Below are positions 8,160 to 17,427 of a stretch of DNA of 64,000 bases, piece after piece (position 1 is the first letter of the stretch; each line of letters opens with the position of its first letter). The position numbers and the translations under genes were made by a program. The notes under the pieces are model-generated. The model saw nothing but the letters and a program-made list of their open reading frames with translations. It was not told the origin of the DNA and ran no database searches. Source of the stretch: CAYQQJ01 sp964419935 (lineage in GTDB: Bacteria > Pseudomonadota > Gammaproteobacteria > Pseudomonadales > Cellvibrionaceae); the NCBI GenBank assembly GCA_964419935.1, contig CAYQQJ010000007.1, positions 1 through 64,000 on the forward strand. The letters are read 5' to 3'.

Positions 8160-8187
8160 AAGTGGGGGCGTTGCCGGGCATTTCAAG
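8160..8187 (-). promoter_or_regulatory. Sigma-32 (heat-shock) promoter of hslVU
   Basis: On the minus strand CTTGAAA (8187-8181) is followed after 13 bases by CCCCACTT (8167-8160). The sigma-32 consensus is CTTGAAA, 11-16 bases, CCCCATNT: the -35 is exact and the -10 differs at one defined position. Expected transcription start is near 8153, about 35 bases before the hslV GTG. Heat-shock control of hslVU is well established in E. coli. Confidence 0.8.
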
Positions 8188-8236
8188 GGATAAAACCGTG
8201 GATTATGCTTTGCCGGGAGGCACGGTCGAGGTGGAA

Positions 8237-8788
8237 TCAGCTCTCGATCGCGCGCTTGAGTATCAAGGCTTCAAACTTGTTGGATACCAGGATGCTTCTG
8301 GCCTTCGCCAGCTTTGAGCGGGATTCGAACGGGCCGACAATCACTCGGTGCCAGGTCTCGCCATTGCGTACCTTGGCGGTTTCAACATGGGCGGTGAGGT
8401 TGAGCAGAATCAGCTCGGCGCGCAGCTGTTCTGCATCTTCGGCGGCCTTGAATGATGCTACCTGAAGCAGGTACTGGGAGAGTTGTTCCGGCGCAGTTTC
8501 AGCGGACTCTTCAGGCTCATAAACCGGGACCGGCACCTCGGATTCTTTGAGCAGTTTGTAGAAATCGAAGCGCGGTTGCTGGTCGTCACTCGACTCCGAT
8601 GGAACCTTTGTGGTGGTATCTGCAGCCGAATCTTCACTGGCCGGCAGTTCCGAAAGGCGCATCAAAAACATGATGAATGCACCAAGCGCCGTGCCGGTGA
8701 ACAGCCATACCCAACCCGGAACCTTCGATTGCGGTTTGGTACGCGTTGCGGCGCGAGGACGGGTTTTTTTTGCAAAATCTTTTGACAT
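8237..8788 (-). CDS. SPOR-domain inner-membrane protein (FtsN-like)
   Basis: 183-aa bitopic protein: a basic cytoplasmic N-terminus (KKTRPRAATRTKPQSK), one membrane helix (VWLFTGTALGAFIMFLM, about 27-43), an acidic periplasmic linker, and a C-terminal SPOR domain (YLLQVASFKAAEDAEQLRAEL ... WHRVIVGPFESRSKLAKAR) that binds denuded septal peptidoglycan. This architecture and its position before hslV match the FtsN-like SPOR protein of pseudomonads; a division role is inferred from that. No argS lies upstream, unlike in Pseudomonas. Confidence 0.85.
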   Translation of the reverse strand: MSKDFAKKTRPRAATRTKPQSKVPGWVWLFTGTALGAFIMFLMRLSELPASEDSAADTTTKVPSESSDDQQPRFDFYKLLKESEVPVPVYEPEESAETAPEQLSQYLLQVASFKAAEDAEQLRAELILLNLTAHVETAKVRNGETWHRVIVGPFESRSKLAKARSILVSNKFEALILKRAIES

Positions 8789-9130
8789 AGAGCGTGGGTC
8801 GGCTGATATTTAGGCTTGGCGTGGGCGAATTTGCGCGGAATCTAACAAGATCACAGCACGCTATTGTAGATGATAACAACGCCGTTACGCAGCGGAAAAG
8901 GTGTCATTTTTAAAACTTACTTGCAGATCTGCTTGCAAGCTACTGTCTTTTCACAAGTTTTGTGTTAGATTTTCAACAGGTTTGTGGTAAAAAGATGAAG
9001 ATCTGAGCCGGACGACAGCTGCCCGTTCAGGCGCTGGTGTACTACGTACAGGTCAATAAAAATCACTGTACTGACGGAAGTTCCTGAATCGCTGTCAAAT
9101 AATACAAAAAAAACAAGGGATGCATTGAGC
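8789..9130. other. Divergent intergenic region, AT-rich, no gene seen
   Basis: 342 bases between the divergent SPOR gene and lipoprotein gene. No convincing coding frame and no clear -35/-10 pair was found. A 10-base palindrome GCTTGCAAGC lies at 8931-8940, next to a second copy of TTGCA; this could be an operator but is unsupported. AAGGGA at 9115-9120 is the ribosome binding site for the ATG at 9131. Confidence 0.5.
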
Positions 9131-10909
9131 ATGTTTAAGATATCGATCAAACAAGTGGCATTGATTTTTTGCCTGACAGCACTGGCAGCTTGTGGTGGCG
9201 GCAGTCCTGAAGGCAGTCAATCATTGGCCGAAAGGTTGACAAACGAACAAGGCAGTAATTCAGGCGATGGCACTGCGGTGGGCGGAGATACTGATGCTGC
9301 GGCTGATGTGACTAAGATCGGTCATGGAACGGGTGAAGACTTCGTTGAAGAAGCCTTAGCCGCGTCGAAAACGTCGCTTCAGCCGGGTGATTCGAGCACC
9401 ATTACGGTGAACTTTGTCGATGGGACAAACAGCGCTATCACTGAAGATCTGACGGTCACTTTTTCATCAGATTGCTATGCAAACGGACTGGCCGATTTCG
9501 ATCAAACCTCGGTGACGACTGTTGCTGGTCGTGCCTCAGTAACTTATGCCGCTGAAGGATGCTCACCTACAGACGTGATAACCGCTAGTGCCGAAATAGA
9601 GGGCGCCACTCTCCGAGCGGAAGTGGAGCTGTCGATCGAGGCGGACCACGTTCTATCGGTGCAGTATGTAGGGGCCGCCAGTAATCACCTGAATCTTCGC
9701 GGTCTTGGTGGTACCGAAACCACGCAAGTGACCTTCAAGTTGGTTGGTGCGCAGGGATCGCCCATACGAAATGAACTTGTTTCGTTCGATGTAAAGTCTG
9801 CCGAAGGCGGGGCGACAATCGCGGACGATCAAAAAGAGACTTATTCGGATAATTCTGGTTTAGTTACCACTGTCCTGCAAAGTGGGACCGTGAGTTCCAC
9901 TGTACAGGTGACTGCCACTCATAACGCTACCGGATATTCTGGTGATTCTGAGGACATCACGATCGGAACGGGGCTTCCGGTCAACCGGCATTTTTCTTTA
10001 AGCTTGACGGTATTCAATCCTGCTAATGCCTTTCAAACTGATAACGTGCCGGTGACCGCGAATATCATCGCCAGTGACCAGTTGGGTAACAATGTGCGTG
10101 ACGGTACGCAAGTCACCTTTTGGTCGCCAGAATCGGGAAATATTCAGTCGTCATGTACAGTACAAGACGGTAAGTGCTCAGCGACATGGATAAGTGCTGC
10201 ACCTCGGCCTTTGGATGGCCGCCTGACGATAATTGCGCACACCAATGGCGCAGAGGATTTTGAAGACACTAATGGTAATCATATATTTGATGTCAATGAC
10301 AGCGTATGGACTGATCTCGGTGAACCGTGCATTGATGCTGATGAAAACGGGATATGTGATCCGGGTACGAATGCGGATGACCGTTTTGTCGATGTCGACG
10401 AAGACGGTGTAAGAGACGCGGGTGATGGGTTCTGGAATGGGCCTTGTCTGGCAGTTATCAACCCTGATGCCCAGTGTCCCGGTGCAACTTCCGTGAAGAT
10501 TTATAAAACCGCAACTATCGTTCTTTCCGAGCACACGGGGCGGATTTATGATTTAGGCACATTCCCCGCCCCAGGATCAACCATAAACATCTCGGCGGGT
10601 GCGGTTGAGTTAGACGGGCTGTTCATTGCTGATACAAATATGAATGCTATTCATCTGGGTAGTAATCCAATGCCGCAGGGCACGAAGATTTCGTTTACAA
10701 CGGATATCGGCGAAATCGTCAATACCGCTGAATGGACAGTGCCTAATGCGACAGCGCCAACCGGTGGGCCCGGTGGGACAGGTTACGGTATTATTCTTGA
10801 GCCAAGTGATACACCAGAAGGTAGTGGCCGCTTGACTCTTGAGGCGGAAATTGAGGGAACCACGACTCAGTGGTTCTGGTACGTGACTGATATTCCACCT
10901 GGCCCCTGA
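9131..10909 (+). CDS. Large lipoprotein with Ig-like domains and acidic calcium-type loops
   Basis: 592 aa from ATG 9131, chosen over TTG 9125 because of spacing from AAGGGA. Signal peptide with lipobox L-A-A-C at 18-21; the residues after the Cys (GGGS) do not indicate inner-membrane retention, so outer-membrane anchoring is likely. A low-complexity Gly/Ser/Asp linker follows, then repeated beta-rich Ig-like (Big-1/invasin-like) segments with Val-Thr-Thr strands. Residues about 378-440 hold several Asp-rich loops (DTNGNHIFDVND, DADENGICD, DVDEDGVRD) of the EF-hand/dockerin/thrombospondin-3 kind that bind Ca2+. Six bases separate its stop from the convergent priA stop. Surface adhesion or polymer binding is a guess. 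Confidence 0.72.
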   Translation: MFKISIKQVALIFCLTALAACGGGSPEGSQSLAERLTNEQGSNSGDGTAVGGDTDAAADVTKIGHGTGEDFVEEALAASKTSLQPGDSSTITVNFVDGTNSAITEDLTVTFSSDCYANGLADFDQTSVTTVAGRASVTYAAEGCSPTDVITASAEIEGATLRAEVELSIEADHVLSVQYVGAASNHLNLRGLGGTETTQVTFKLVGAQGSPIRNELVSFDVKSAEGGATIADDQKETYSDNSGLVTTVLQSGTVSSTVQVTATHNATGYSGDSEDITIGTGLPVNRHFSLSLTVFNPANAFQTDNVPVTANIIASDQLGNNVRDGTQVTFWSPESGNIQSSCTVQDGKCSATWISAAPRPLDGRLTIIAHTNGAEDFEDTNGNHIFDVNDSVWTDLGEPCIDADENGICDPGTNADDRFVDVDEDGVRDAGDGFWNGPCLAVINPDAQCPGATSVKIYKTATIVLSEHTGRIYDLGTFPAPGSTINISAGAVELDGLFIADTNMNAIHLGSNPMPQGTKISFTTDIGEIVNTAEWTVPNATAPTGGPGGTGYGIILEPSDTPEGSGRLTLEAEIEGTTTQWFWYVTDIPPGP

Positions 10910-10915
10910 TTTACG

Positions 10916-13141
10916 TCACCCCATATCCACCGGATCCACATCCACTGACCAGCGGGTTCTCTTTGCGAGAGCCTGCTGGTCCAGCTCTCTGAGCAGTTGC
11001 TTCAACAATTCCTGTAGTGGCTTTCGCCGCGTAGTTCGTATCTGCAGTTGGTAGCGGAAGCGCCCCTGGCGTTTTTCCATGAGCGCAGGCACCGGACCCA
11101 AATAACTGATGGTCGGGCTCGGCGGCATAATTTGCTGGGCGATACGACGTGCCAGGTTCAGAAACTCCACGGCGTTCTCGGCGCGTTTGGATTCAGCCCG
11201 GATCAGTGCCATTGAAGTGAACGGTGGCAGATGGGTCGCCTGGCGCTCTGCCAGTAGTTGCTGTGCGTAAGGATGGTAGCCGTGCCCAATCAGCACTTGC
11301 AGTAACGGGTGTTCCGGCTTGTGGCTTTGGATCAGCACTTCACCCGGCAAATCGCCGCGCCCCGCCCGTCCTGCAACCTGGACTATCAGTTGACCCATGC
11401 GCTCCGGGCCGCGGAAGTCGGCGCTCATCAGTCCCTGATCGGCATCGAGAATGACCACCAGGGTGACGTTGGGAAAATGATGCCCTTTCGCCAGCATTTG
11501 AGTGCCCACCAAAATGCACGGCTCCCCGAGCATGACTTTCTCGCTCAATGCTTTCATGGCGTTTTTCCGGCTCATGGAATCCCGGTCGACACGAAGGACT
11601 TCCGTTGCAGGAAACTGTGTGGCCAGTGATTCTTCCGCCTTTTCCGTGCCTTGACCCTGATGCACCAGTTGCGGTGAGTGGCAGGACGGGCATTTCCGGG
11701 GTACTGGCCGCTGGGTGTCGCACTGGTGACAGCGCAGGTGGTGAGGCCTCTGGTGCAGTGTCATACGTGAATCGCAATGGTTGCAGTCCGCATGCCAGCC
11801 GCATTGATGACAGAGCAGTGCTGGCGCGTAGCCGCGACGATTGAGAAACACCAAAACCTGCTGTCCGTTGTTCAGCGTTTGTTGTATGCGCTGTAAAGTG
11901 TGCGGCGCCAGGCCGGCCGTGAGGCTCTGGTTGCGCAGGTTGATAACCTCCACCCTCGGCGGACGCGCGTCGCCGGCGCGCCGGGTGATCCTGAGGTGCT
12001 GATAGCGGCCTTGCATGGCATTGTGCAGTGTCTCGAGCGATGGTGTCGCGGAGCCCAGAATGACCGGTATTCCTGCGCGGCTTGCCCGTACCAGTGCCAA
12101 ATCCCGTGCTGAATAGCGCAACCCTTCCTGCTGTTTGAAAGATAGGTCATGCTCCTCGTCGACCACGATCAGGCCGAGGTCCGGCATGGGTGTGAATATG
12201 GAGAGGCGCGTACCGATGACAATCCGTGCTTCACCGCGAGCCGCCATGAGCCAGCTGCGCTCCCGTTCCCCGTCACTAACGCTGGAGTGGAGCTCCGCAA
12301 TGGGCACGTGAAAACGTTGTTGCAGGCGTTTGAGCGTCTGCGGCGCGAGGCCAATTTCAGGTACCAGTACAAGAGCCTGTCTACCCGCCTGCAGTACACG
12401 AGCTATGGCCTGTAGATAGACCTCGGTTTTTCCGCTGCCGGTGGCCCCTTCCAATAAGTAGCTGGTGAAGTGATGATAACGCAGTTGGTCCAGCGCGGCC
12501 TGTTGCTCATTATTGAGCGTCTTTGGTTGTTCAGCGAGCAAATGCTCGGACGGCGGAGGCACAGGCGCCGAAGGTGATGGATCACTACTCGGCTCGATTA
12601 ACCCTTTTTCTTCCATGGCCTTGGCGACGGCTGCGGTTAAACCGTGGCGCTGCATGAGTTCGCGGCTCACCTGGCCATGAACAAGTAACAGTTGATGGAG
12701 TTCCTGTTGTTTGCGCGCCCGAGCCAGCGCATTCTGCGGCAGGCCTTTGCCTTCGGCGGTGTGGCGCCAGCCCTTTGGCGGCGCTGGGGTTTTGTCATCA
12801 GCGTTGCGCAGGCGCGCTGGCATGGCAACTTGGAGAACCTCGCCGATGGGGTGGTGGTAATAATCGGCACACCATTGACACAGGGCCATGATTTCGGCAG
12901 AAAGAATTGGCGTGGGGTCGAGTACTTCGTGTGCGGCGCGGAGTTTCGCTGGATCGAATTCGCTGGAGTCGCGCACCGCGAGGAGGATGCCAATCAACTC
13001 CTGTCGCCCGAAAGGGACGCGGACGCGCACCCCGGGCTGCAATTGCTCGGGCACTAACTGTTGGTCGGCCGGGGGAAGGTAATCGAAACCCTGGCGCAGT
13101 GGCGTGGGGAGCGCCAAGTGTAATATGGTTGGCTTCGGCAT
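10916..13141 (-). CDS. priA: PriA, primosomal helicase
   Basis: Superfamily 2 3'-5' helicase that reloads the replisome at stalled forks. 741 aa from ATG 13141; the frame continues to TTG 13153. Order: N-terminal 3'BD domain (TPLRQGFDYLPP), Walker A GATGSGKTEVY, Walker B DEEH, then two zinc-binding clusters of Cys pairs (CHQCGWHADCNHC and CHQCDTQRPVPRKCPSC), and helicase motifs VGTQMLAKGHHFPNVTLV and QVAGRAGRG. Divergent from rpmE, as in Pseudomonas. Confidence 0.96.
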   Translation of the reverse strand: MPKPTILHLALPTPLRQGFDYLPPADQQLVPEQLQPGVRVRVPFGRQELIGILLAVRDSSEFDPAKLRAAHEVLDPTPILSAEIMALCQWCADYYHHPIGEVLQVAMPARLRNADDKTPAPPKGWRHTAEGKGLPQNALARARKQQELHQLLLVHGQVSRELMQRHGLTAAVAKAMEEKGLIEPSSDPSPSAPVPPPSEHLLAEQPKTLNNEQQAALDQLRYHHFTSYLLEGATGSGKTEVYLQAIARVLQAGRQALVLVPEIGLAPQTLKRLQQRFHVPIAELHSSVSDGERERSWLMAARGEARIVIGTRLSIFTPMPDLGLIVVDEEHDLSFKQQEGLRYSARDLALVRASRAGIPVILGSATPSLETLHNAMQGRYQHLRITRRAGDARPPRVEVINLRNQSLTAGLAPHTLQRIQQTLNNGQQVLVFLNRRGYAPALLCHQCGWHADCNHCDSRMTLHQRPHHLRCHQCDTQRPVPRKCPSCHSPQLVHQGQGTEKAEESLATQFPATEVLRVDRDSMSRKNAMKALSEKVMLGEPCILVGTQMLAKGHHFPNVTLVVILDADQGLMSADFRGPERMGQLIVQVAGRAGRGDLPGEVLIQSHKPEHPLLQVLIGHGYHPYAQQLLAERQATHLPPFTSMALIRAESKRAENAVEFLNLARRIAQQIMPPSPTISYLGPVPALMEKRQGRFRYQLQIRTTRRKPLQELLKQLLRELDQQALAKRTRWSVDVDPVDMG

Positions 13142-13170
13142 CAACTCGATCAAATATTGTGCAAATAGAC

Positions 13171-13198
13171 TTGCGTTGCAGGTGGGTTCTGGTAATAT
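13171..13198 (+). promoter_or_regulatory. Probable rpmE promoter (extended -10)
   Basis: TTGCGT at 13171-13176, 16-base spacer, TAATAT at 13193-13198, preceded by TGG as in an extended -10. Expected transcript start is near 13205, leaving an 85-base leader before rpmE. It lies just outside the priA start region on the other strand. Confidence 0.6.
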
Positions 13199-13288
13199 TC
13201 CGCCTCTGTTTTTTCGCCAGTTACATTAACCGGTGTGCGGTGCCCGACACAAGATCGGGTGGCGGTGCACAAACGATATGAGGCTCCC

Positions 13289-13501
13289 ATGCAAGCGGAT
13301 ATTCAACCTAAATACGGCGACATGACTGCAACCTGCAGCTGTGGCAACGTTATCAAGACTCGTTCCACCTTCACCAAAGATATCTCTTTGGACGTTTGTT
13401 CGGAGTGTCATCCATTTTATACCGGTAAGCAGAAAGTTGTTGATACCGGTGGCCGCATCGATCGCTTCAACAAGCGCTTCACCCGCGGCGCCAAGAAGTA
13501 A
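13289..13501 (+). CDS. rpmE: Ribosomal protein bL31 (zinc form)
   Basis: 70-aa large-subunit ribosomal protein. Start ATG 13289 follows ATGAGG (13278-13283) by five bases and matches the family N-terminus (MQADIQPKYGDMTATC); in-frame codons upstream are leader. The four zinc-ligand cysteines C16, C18, C37, C40 are present, so this is the C+ form, not the YkgM-like C- paralogue made under zinc shortage. C-terminus DRFNKRFTRG is typical. Confidence 0.97.
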   Translation: MQADIQPKYGDMTATCSCGNVIKTRSTFTKDISLDVCSECHPFYTGKQKVVDTGGRIDRFNKRFTRGAKK

Positions 13502-13522
13502 GACACCGGTCACGGTATTCGA

Positions 13523-13551
13523 AAAAAAGCCAGGCAATGCCTGGCTTTTTT
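13523..13551. terminator. Bidirectional rho-independent terminator between rpmE and mrcA
   Basis: Stem GCCAGGC / GCCTGGC with a 3-base loop (13529-13545), flanked by an A-run on the left and T6 on the right, so it can serve both the rpmE transcript and the convergent mrcA transcript. Confidence 0.9.
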
Positions 13552-13585
13552 CGTTTTGGCCGGCTCGCGCCGCCAGCGCGGATCG

Positions 13586-16195
13586 TTAAAACAGCTCCTC
13601 GGTCAGTACCTCGGGGTTGTCGTAAGGGGAATTCAGGCGCCCCTTGCTCGATGCCTCCGGCACGTTTTCGTCGCGGAATATCTCGAAGATCGCATCGGGA
13701 TCACCCGTGGCTGCCCGCAAACCCGTCTCCGGGTCGATGCGCACAGTAACAATACCTTCTGGTTGAACCCGTGGCGTTTCAGGGCGACCTTTCAGTGCAG
13801 TACGCATGTAATCAATCCATACGGGTAGCGCCGCGGAACCGCCAAATTCGGAATTGCCGAGATTGGTCATCTGGTCGAATCCCACCCATGTCACCGTGAC
13901 AATGTCGCCGTTGTAGCCGGCGAACCACGCGTCTTTGGGTCCGTTGGTGGTGCCGGTCTTGCCGGCTAGGTCATGCCTCGCGAGTGCCTTGGCGCGGCGG
14001 CCGGTTCCCCGCTGAATCACGTCCTGGAGCATGGAATCCATAATGTAGGCGATTTCCGGTTCCAGCACACGCGGAGCCTTCGGATAATCCTCTGGCTCAA
14101 GAATATCCAGCAGGCTCTTGATCGCAAAATCGACCTGAAATGCATCGCCGTTAAAATCATAGGGGGCATTGTCATTGATAGTGTCATCGGCGCTAACTGC
14201 CGCGCGGGGCTGGGGTGTCTCTTCGTCTTCGCAGGTCTGGCAGACCGTGAGCGGCAAGGCTTCAAAAACCGTTCGCCCATCAAAATCGAGAATGCGCTCG
14301 ATAAAGTAGGGTTCTATGCGATACCCGCCATTGGCAAAGACGCTGTATGCCGTCGCCATCTCCAGTGGGGTCAGGTTGGCGCTGCCCAATGCCAGTGATA
14401 AATCATGTGGCAATTCACGTTTGTTGAAGCCAAAGCGGTCCATGCCTTCGATGGCATTGCCTATGCCGATGCTGCGCAGTACGCGGACTGATACCAGGTT
14501 GCGCGACAGGTAGAACCCTTTGCGTAAACGCGTGGGGCCGTAAAACTTGCCGCTCGAGTTTTCCGGCCGCCAGCTGGTCTCGAGCTGGCTGTCATTGAAT
14601 ACGATGGGAGCGTCATTGACGATAGTGGCGGGCGTTAGCCCGTGCTCAAGCGCAGCCGTGTAGACGAAAGGTTTGAAGCTGGAGCCGGGCTGGCGTTCTG
14701 CCTGGGTAACGCGATTAAAATTATTGTGCTGAAAGTCAAAGCCGCCGACCAGCGACAGAATTGCGCCATTGTCGGGGTTCAGCGCTACCAGCGCGCCTTG
14801 CGCCTCGGGAATTTGGTCCAGATAGTAGGTGTTGGGAGTGCGCTCGTTGAGTCGAATGACATCGCCGACACTCAGTACGTCCGCGGCAGACTCCGGTGCC
14901 GGGCCCACCCGGTTTTCCGAGATATAGGGCTGTGCATCGCTCAGGCCATGCTCCCATTCCACCCGGACGACATCGCCGGTTGCCAGCATTGCCTCGACGT
15001 GTCTTTCGCCTACCAAAGTGACAGCAGCGGGATAAAGATCGGCATAGACAGGAATCTCCTGCAACGCGTCCTGCCACTCAGCGCCCATCAGTGCTGCGTT
15101 AAAGGCGCTGCCAGGTGCTTCGCTCGTTGGTGTTCCGGAGTCATCTTGCAGTTCGCCGTCTTGAGGTGTGAGTGCAGAGGGTTCGCCGGCAAGGGTGCCG
15201 ACAATGGAAAATTGCTGCTCCGGACCTCGATAGCCATGGCGGTGATCATAGGTATGCAGCCCCTTCCTTACGGCCTGTTCCGCGCTCGCCTGAAGCTCGC
15301 TATGAACCGTCGTGTACAGGCGATACCCGTCGGTATAGGCACTCAGGCCAAAGAGCTCGATTGCTTTTCGTCTGGCCATTTCCGCCACGTAGGATGCATC
15401 GACTTTCTCGGAGACGTTGCTCCCGTGCCGCGCGGCTGTAATGGGCGCATTGACTGCTTCTTTATAGCTGGCTTCATCCAGCCAGTTGAGTTCGCGCATG
15501 CGTCCGAGAATCCAGTCGCGGCGAATAAGTGCCCGCTCTGGATTGGACAATGGGTTCATGGTGGAGGGCGCTTTGGGTAATCCGGCAATCATTGCAAGTT
15601 GGGCTACACTTAGTTCACTCAAGGGTTTTCCGTAGTAACCATGAGCCGCAGCCTGAATCCCATAGGAGCGATTGCCGAGGAAAATGACGTTGACGTAGAG
15701 CTCAAGGATCTCCTCTTTAGTGAGCTCCCGTTCGATGCGCAGGGCAAGCAATATTTCGTTGAATTTGCGTTTGAACTCCTGGCGGTTGGTCAGGAAAAAG
15801 TTCCGTGCGAGCTGCATGGTGATGGTGCTGCCGCCGCCCTGGATATCGCCAGTCATCAATAATTGTGATGTGGCTCTCATAAGGCCGGTAATTGAGACGC
15901 CGCTATGCGAGTAGAATTGGTCATCTTCTGCGGCTAACAGCGCATCGATATAAGTCTGCGGAATCTCATCAAATTTGACGGGCGTGCGGCGCTTTTCGCC
16001 GAACTCGCCGATGAGCTTGCCATCGCTGGAGTAGATTCTGAGGGGGGTCTGTAGACGTATATCCCTCAGGCTGTCCACTGACGGCAGGGCTGGCCCGAGG
16101 TACAGGTGCATGGCCGTCAGACCCATAAGCACAGCGCTGGAGCCGGCAAGGAAAAGCCAGACGAAAGTGACAGTAACGCGGTTTTTTAATGCCAT
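13586..16195 (-). CDS. mrcA: Class A penicillin-binding protein 1A
   Basis: Bifunctional peptidoglycan synthase. 869 aa: short cytoplasmic N-terminus, one membrane helix (about 9-33), GT51 glycosyltransferase with catalytic Glu90 in AAEDDQFYSHSG and GGSTITMQLARN, an OB-like insert domain (about 300-460), then the transpeptidase with active-site S505xxK508 in PGSSFKPF and KTGT in AGKTGTTNGPKDAW. Divergent from pilM and convergent with rpmE, as in Pseudomonas (ponA). Confidence 0.96.
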   Translation of the reverse strand: MALKNRVTVTFVWLFLAGSSAVLMGLTAMHLYLGPALPSVDSLRDIRLQTPLRIYSSDGKLIGEFGEKRRTPVKFDEIPQTYIDALLAAEDDQFYSHSGVSITGLMRATSQLLMTGDIQGGGSTITMQLARNFFLTNRQEFKRKFNEILLALRIERELTKEEILELYVNVIFLGNRSYGIQAAAHGYYGKPLSELSVAQLAMIAGLPKAPSTMNPLSNPERALIRRDWILGRMRELNWLDEASYKEAVNAPITAARHGSNVSEKVDASYVAEMARRKAIELFGLSAYTDGYRLYTTVHSELQASAEQAVRKGLHTYDHRHGYRGPEQQFSIVGTLAGEPSALTPQDGELQDDSGTPTSEAPGSAFNAALMGAEWQDALQEIPVYADLYPAAVTLVGERHVEAMLATGDVVRVEWEHGLSDAQPYISENRVGPAPESAADVLSVGDVIRLNERTPNTYYLDQIPEAQGALVALNPDNGAILSLVGGFDFQHNNFNRVTQAERQPGSSFKPFVYTAALEHGLTPATIVNDAPIVFNDSQLETSWRPENSSGKFYGPTRLRKGFYLSRNLVSVRVLRSIGIGNAIEGMDRFGFNKRELPHDLSLALGSANLTPLEMATAYSVFANGGYRIEPYFIERILDFDGRTVFEALPLTVCQTCEDEETPQPRAAVSADDTINDNAPYDFNGDAFQVDFAIKSLLDILEPEDYPKAPRVLEPEIAYIMDSMLQDVIQRGTGRRAKALARHDLAGKTGTTNGPKDAWFAGYNGDIVTVTWVGFDQMTNLGNSEFGGSAALPVWIDYMRTALKGRPETPRVQPEGIVTVRIDPETGLRAATGDPDAIFEIFRDENVPEASSKGRLNSPYDNPEVLTEELF

Positions 16196-16245
16196 AAATA
16201 AGTGTACTGAGCCCTAATAAAAGCGAGAGTTTCAAATATCTTGTC

Positions 16246-16275
16246 ATTATAAGACCTTTTTCACACTTTACATAT
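16246..16275 (-). promoter_or_regulatory. Candidate mrcA promoter
   Basis: A perfect -10 hexamer TATAAT is read on the minus strand at 16251-16246, about 50 bases before the mrcA ATG. The -35 is weak (TGTAAA/TATGTA around 16267-16275), so the call rests mainly on the -10 and its position. Confidence 0.5.
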
Positions 16276-16286
16276 GCACTCTCTTG

Positions 16287-16314
16287 TTGCAGGCTGGACT
16301 TAAAGTGCTATAAC
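16287..16314 (+). promoter_or_regulatory. Candidate promoter of the pilMNOPQ operon
   Basis: TTGCAG (16287-16292), 16-base spacer, TATAAC (16309-16314), 36 bases before the pilM ATG. The -10 matches five of six positions, the -35 only the TTG core. Confidence 0.5.
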
Positions 16315-16350
16315 ATAAACTTAAGCTAAGTAGCGGATATAGATAGAAAA

Positions 16351-17427
16351 ATGGGCATATTCGGCTTTTTCGACAAAAATACGAAGCCAATGCTGGGATT
16401 GGACATCAGCTCAACAACGGTAAAACTGTTGGAGCTGAGCCGGCAGGGCGATAACTATCGGGTGGAAAACTATTCGGTGAAACCCTTGCCAGCCAATGCT
16501 GTGGTGGAGAAAAACATCAATGATGTTGACGCCGTAGCCCAGGCACTGAAGGCGTTGGTGCAGCAGTCGCGCACCAAGCTCAAGGACGTGGCGGTGGCCG
16601 TGGCAGGCTCGGCTGTGATAACCAAGGTTATCGAAATGCCCGCCGGTCTCAGTGACGATGCCATGGAACTGCAGATATCCCTCGAGGCTGATCAATATAT
16701 TCCCTACCCACTGGAAGAGGTGGCGTTGGATTTTGATGTTCTCGGCCCCTCCTCGAAAAACCCGGAGCAGGTGGAAGTGCTGCTGGCTGCTTGCCGGCGT
16801 GAGAACGTCGATGTGCGGGCCAGCGTGCTTGAGCTGGCTGACCTGAATCCCAAAGTTATCGATGTGGAGGCCTATACCATCGAGCGCGCGTTCGGGTTGT
16901 TGCGTGAACAGATGGAAGAACAGGAAGAGCAGGTGGTTGCAGTATTGGACATAGGTTCGACCATGACCACGCTGAGCATTCTTGTCGACGGCAAGACTGT
17001 CTATACCCGGGAGCAGCTTTTTGGCGGCAAACAGCTGACCGAAGAGATACAGCGGCGGTATGGACTATCCAGTGATGAGGCCGGGCTGGCCAAGAAACAG
17101 GGCGGCCTGCCGGACGACTATGAAGCCGAAGTTCTTGAGCCATTCAAAGACGCGGTTGTTCAACAGGTAACGCGATCACTGCAGTTCTTTTTCTCATCCA
17201 GTCACTACAACGATGTCGATCACATTATTCTGGCTGGCGGTGTTGCTTCCATGTCCGGTCTTGCCGAGCTGATCGAGGAAAAGCTGGGGACTTCCGCCTC
17301 TATTGCCAATCCCTTCGCTAACATGTCAGTCGCCTCCCGGGTTAATGCGGCGGTACTGGCTAATGACGCGCCCTCGCTTTTGGTGGCGACAGGCCTTGCG
17401 CTGAGGAGCTTTGAAGTCGATGGCTAG
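16351..17427 (+). CDS. pilM: PilM, type IV pilus inner-membrane platform ATPase-like protein
   Basis: Actin/FtsA-like cytoplasmic protein that binds the N-terminus of PilN and ties the pilus alignment complex together. 358 aa. Features: LGLDISSTTVKLLEL (phosphate-1 loop, about 13-27), VLDIGSTMTTLSIL (phosphate-2), and ILAGGVASMSGLAELIEE (adenosine motif). First gene of an operon with overlapping or closely spaced pilN, pilO, pilP and pilQ. Confidence 0.95.
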   Translation: MGIFGFFDKNTKPMLGLDISSTTVKLLELSRQGDNYRVENYSVKPLPANAVVEKNINDVDAVAQALKALVQQSRTKLKDVAVAVAGSAVITKVIEMPAGLSDDAMELQISLEADQYIPYPLEEVALDFDVLGPSSKNPEQVEVLLAACRRENVDVRASVLELADLNPKVIDVEAYTIERAFGLLREQMEEQEEQVVAVLDIGSTMTTLSILVDGKTVYTREQLFGGKQLTEEIQRRYGLSSDEAGLAKKQGGLPDDYEAEVLEPFKDAVVQQVTRSLQFFFSSSHYNDVDHIILAGGVASMSGLAELIEEKLGTSASIANPFANMSVASRVNAAVLANDAPSLLVATGLALRSFEVDG

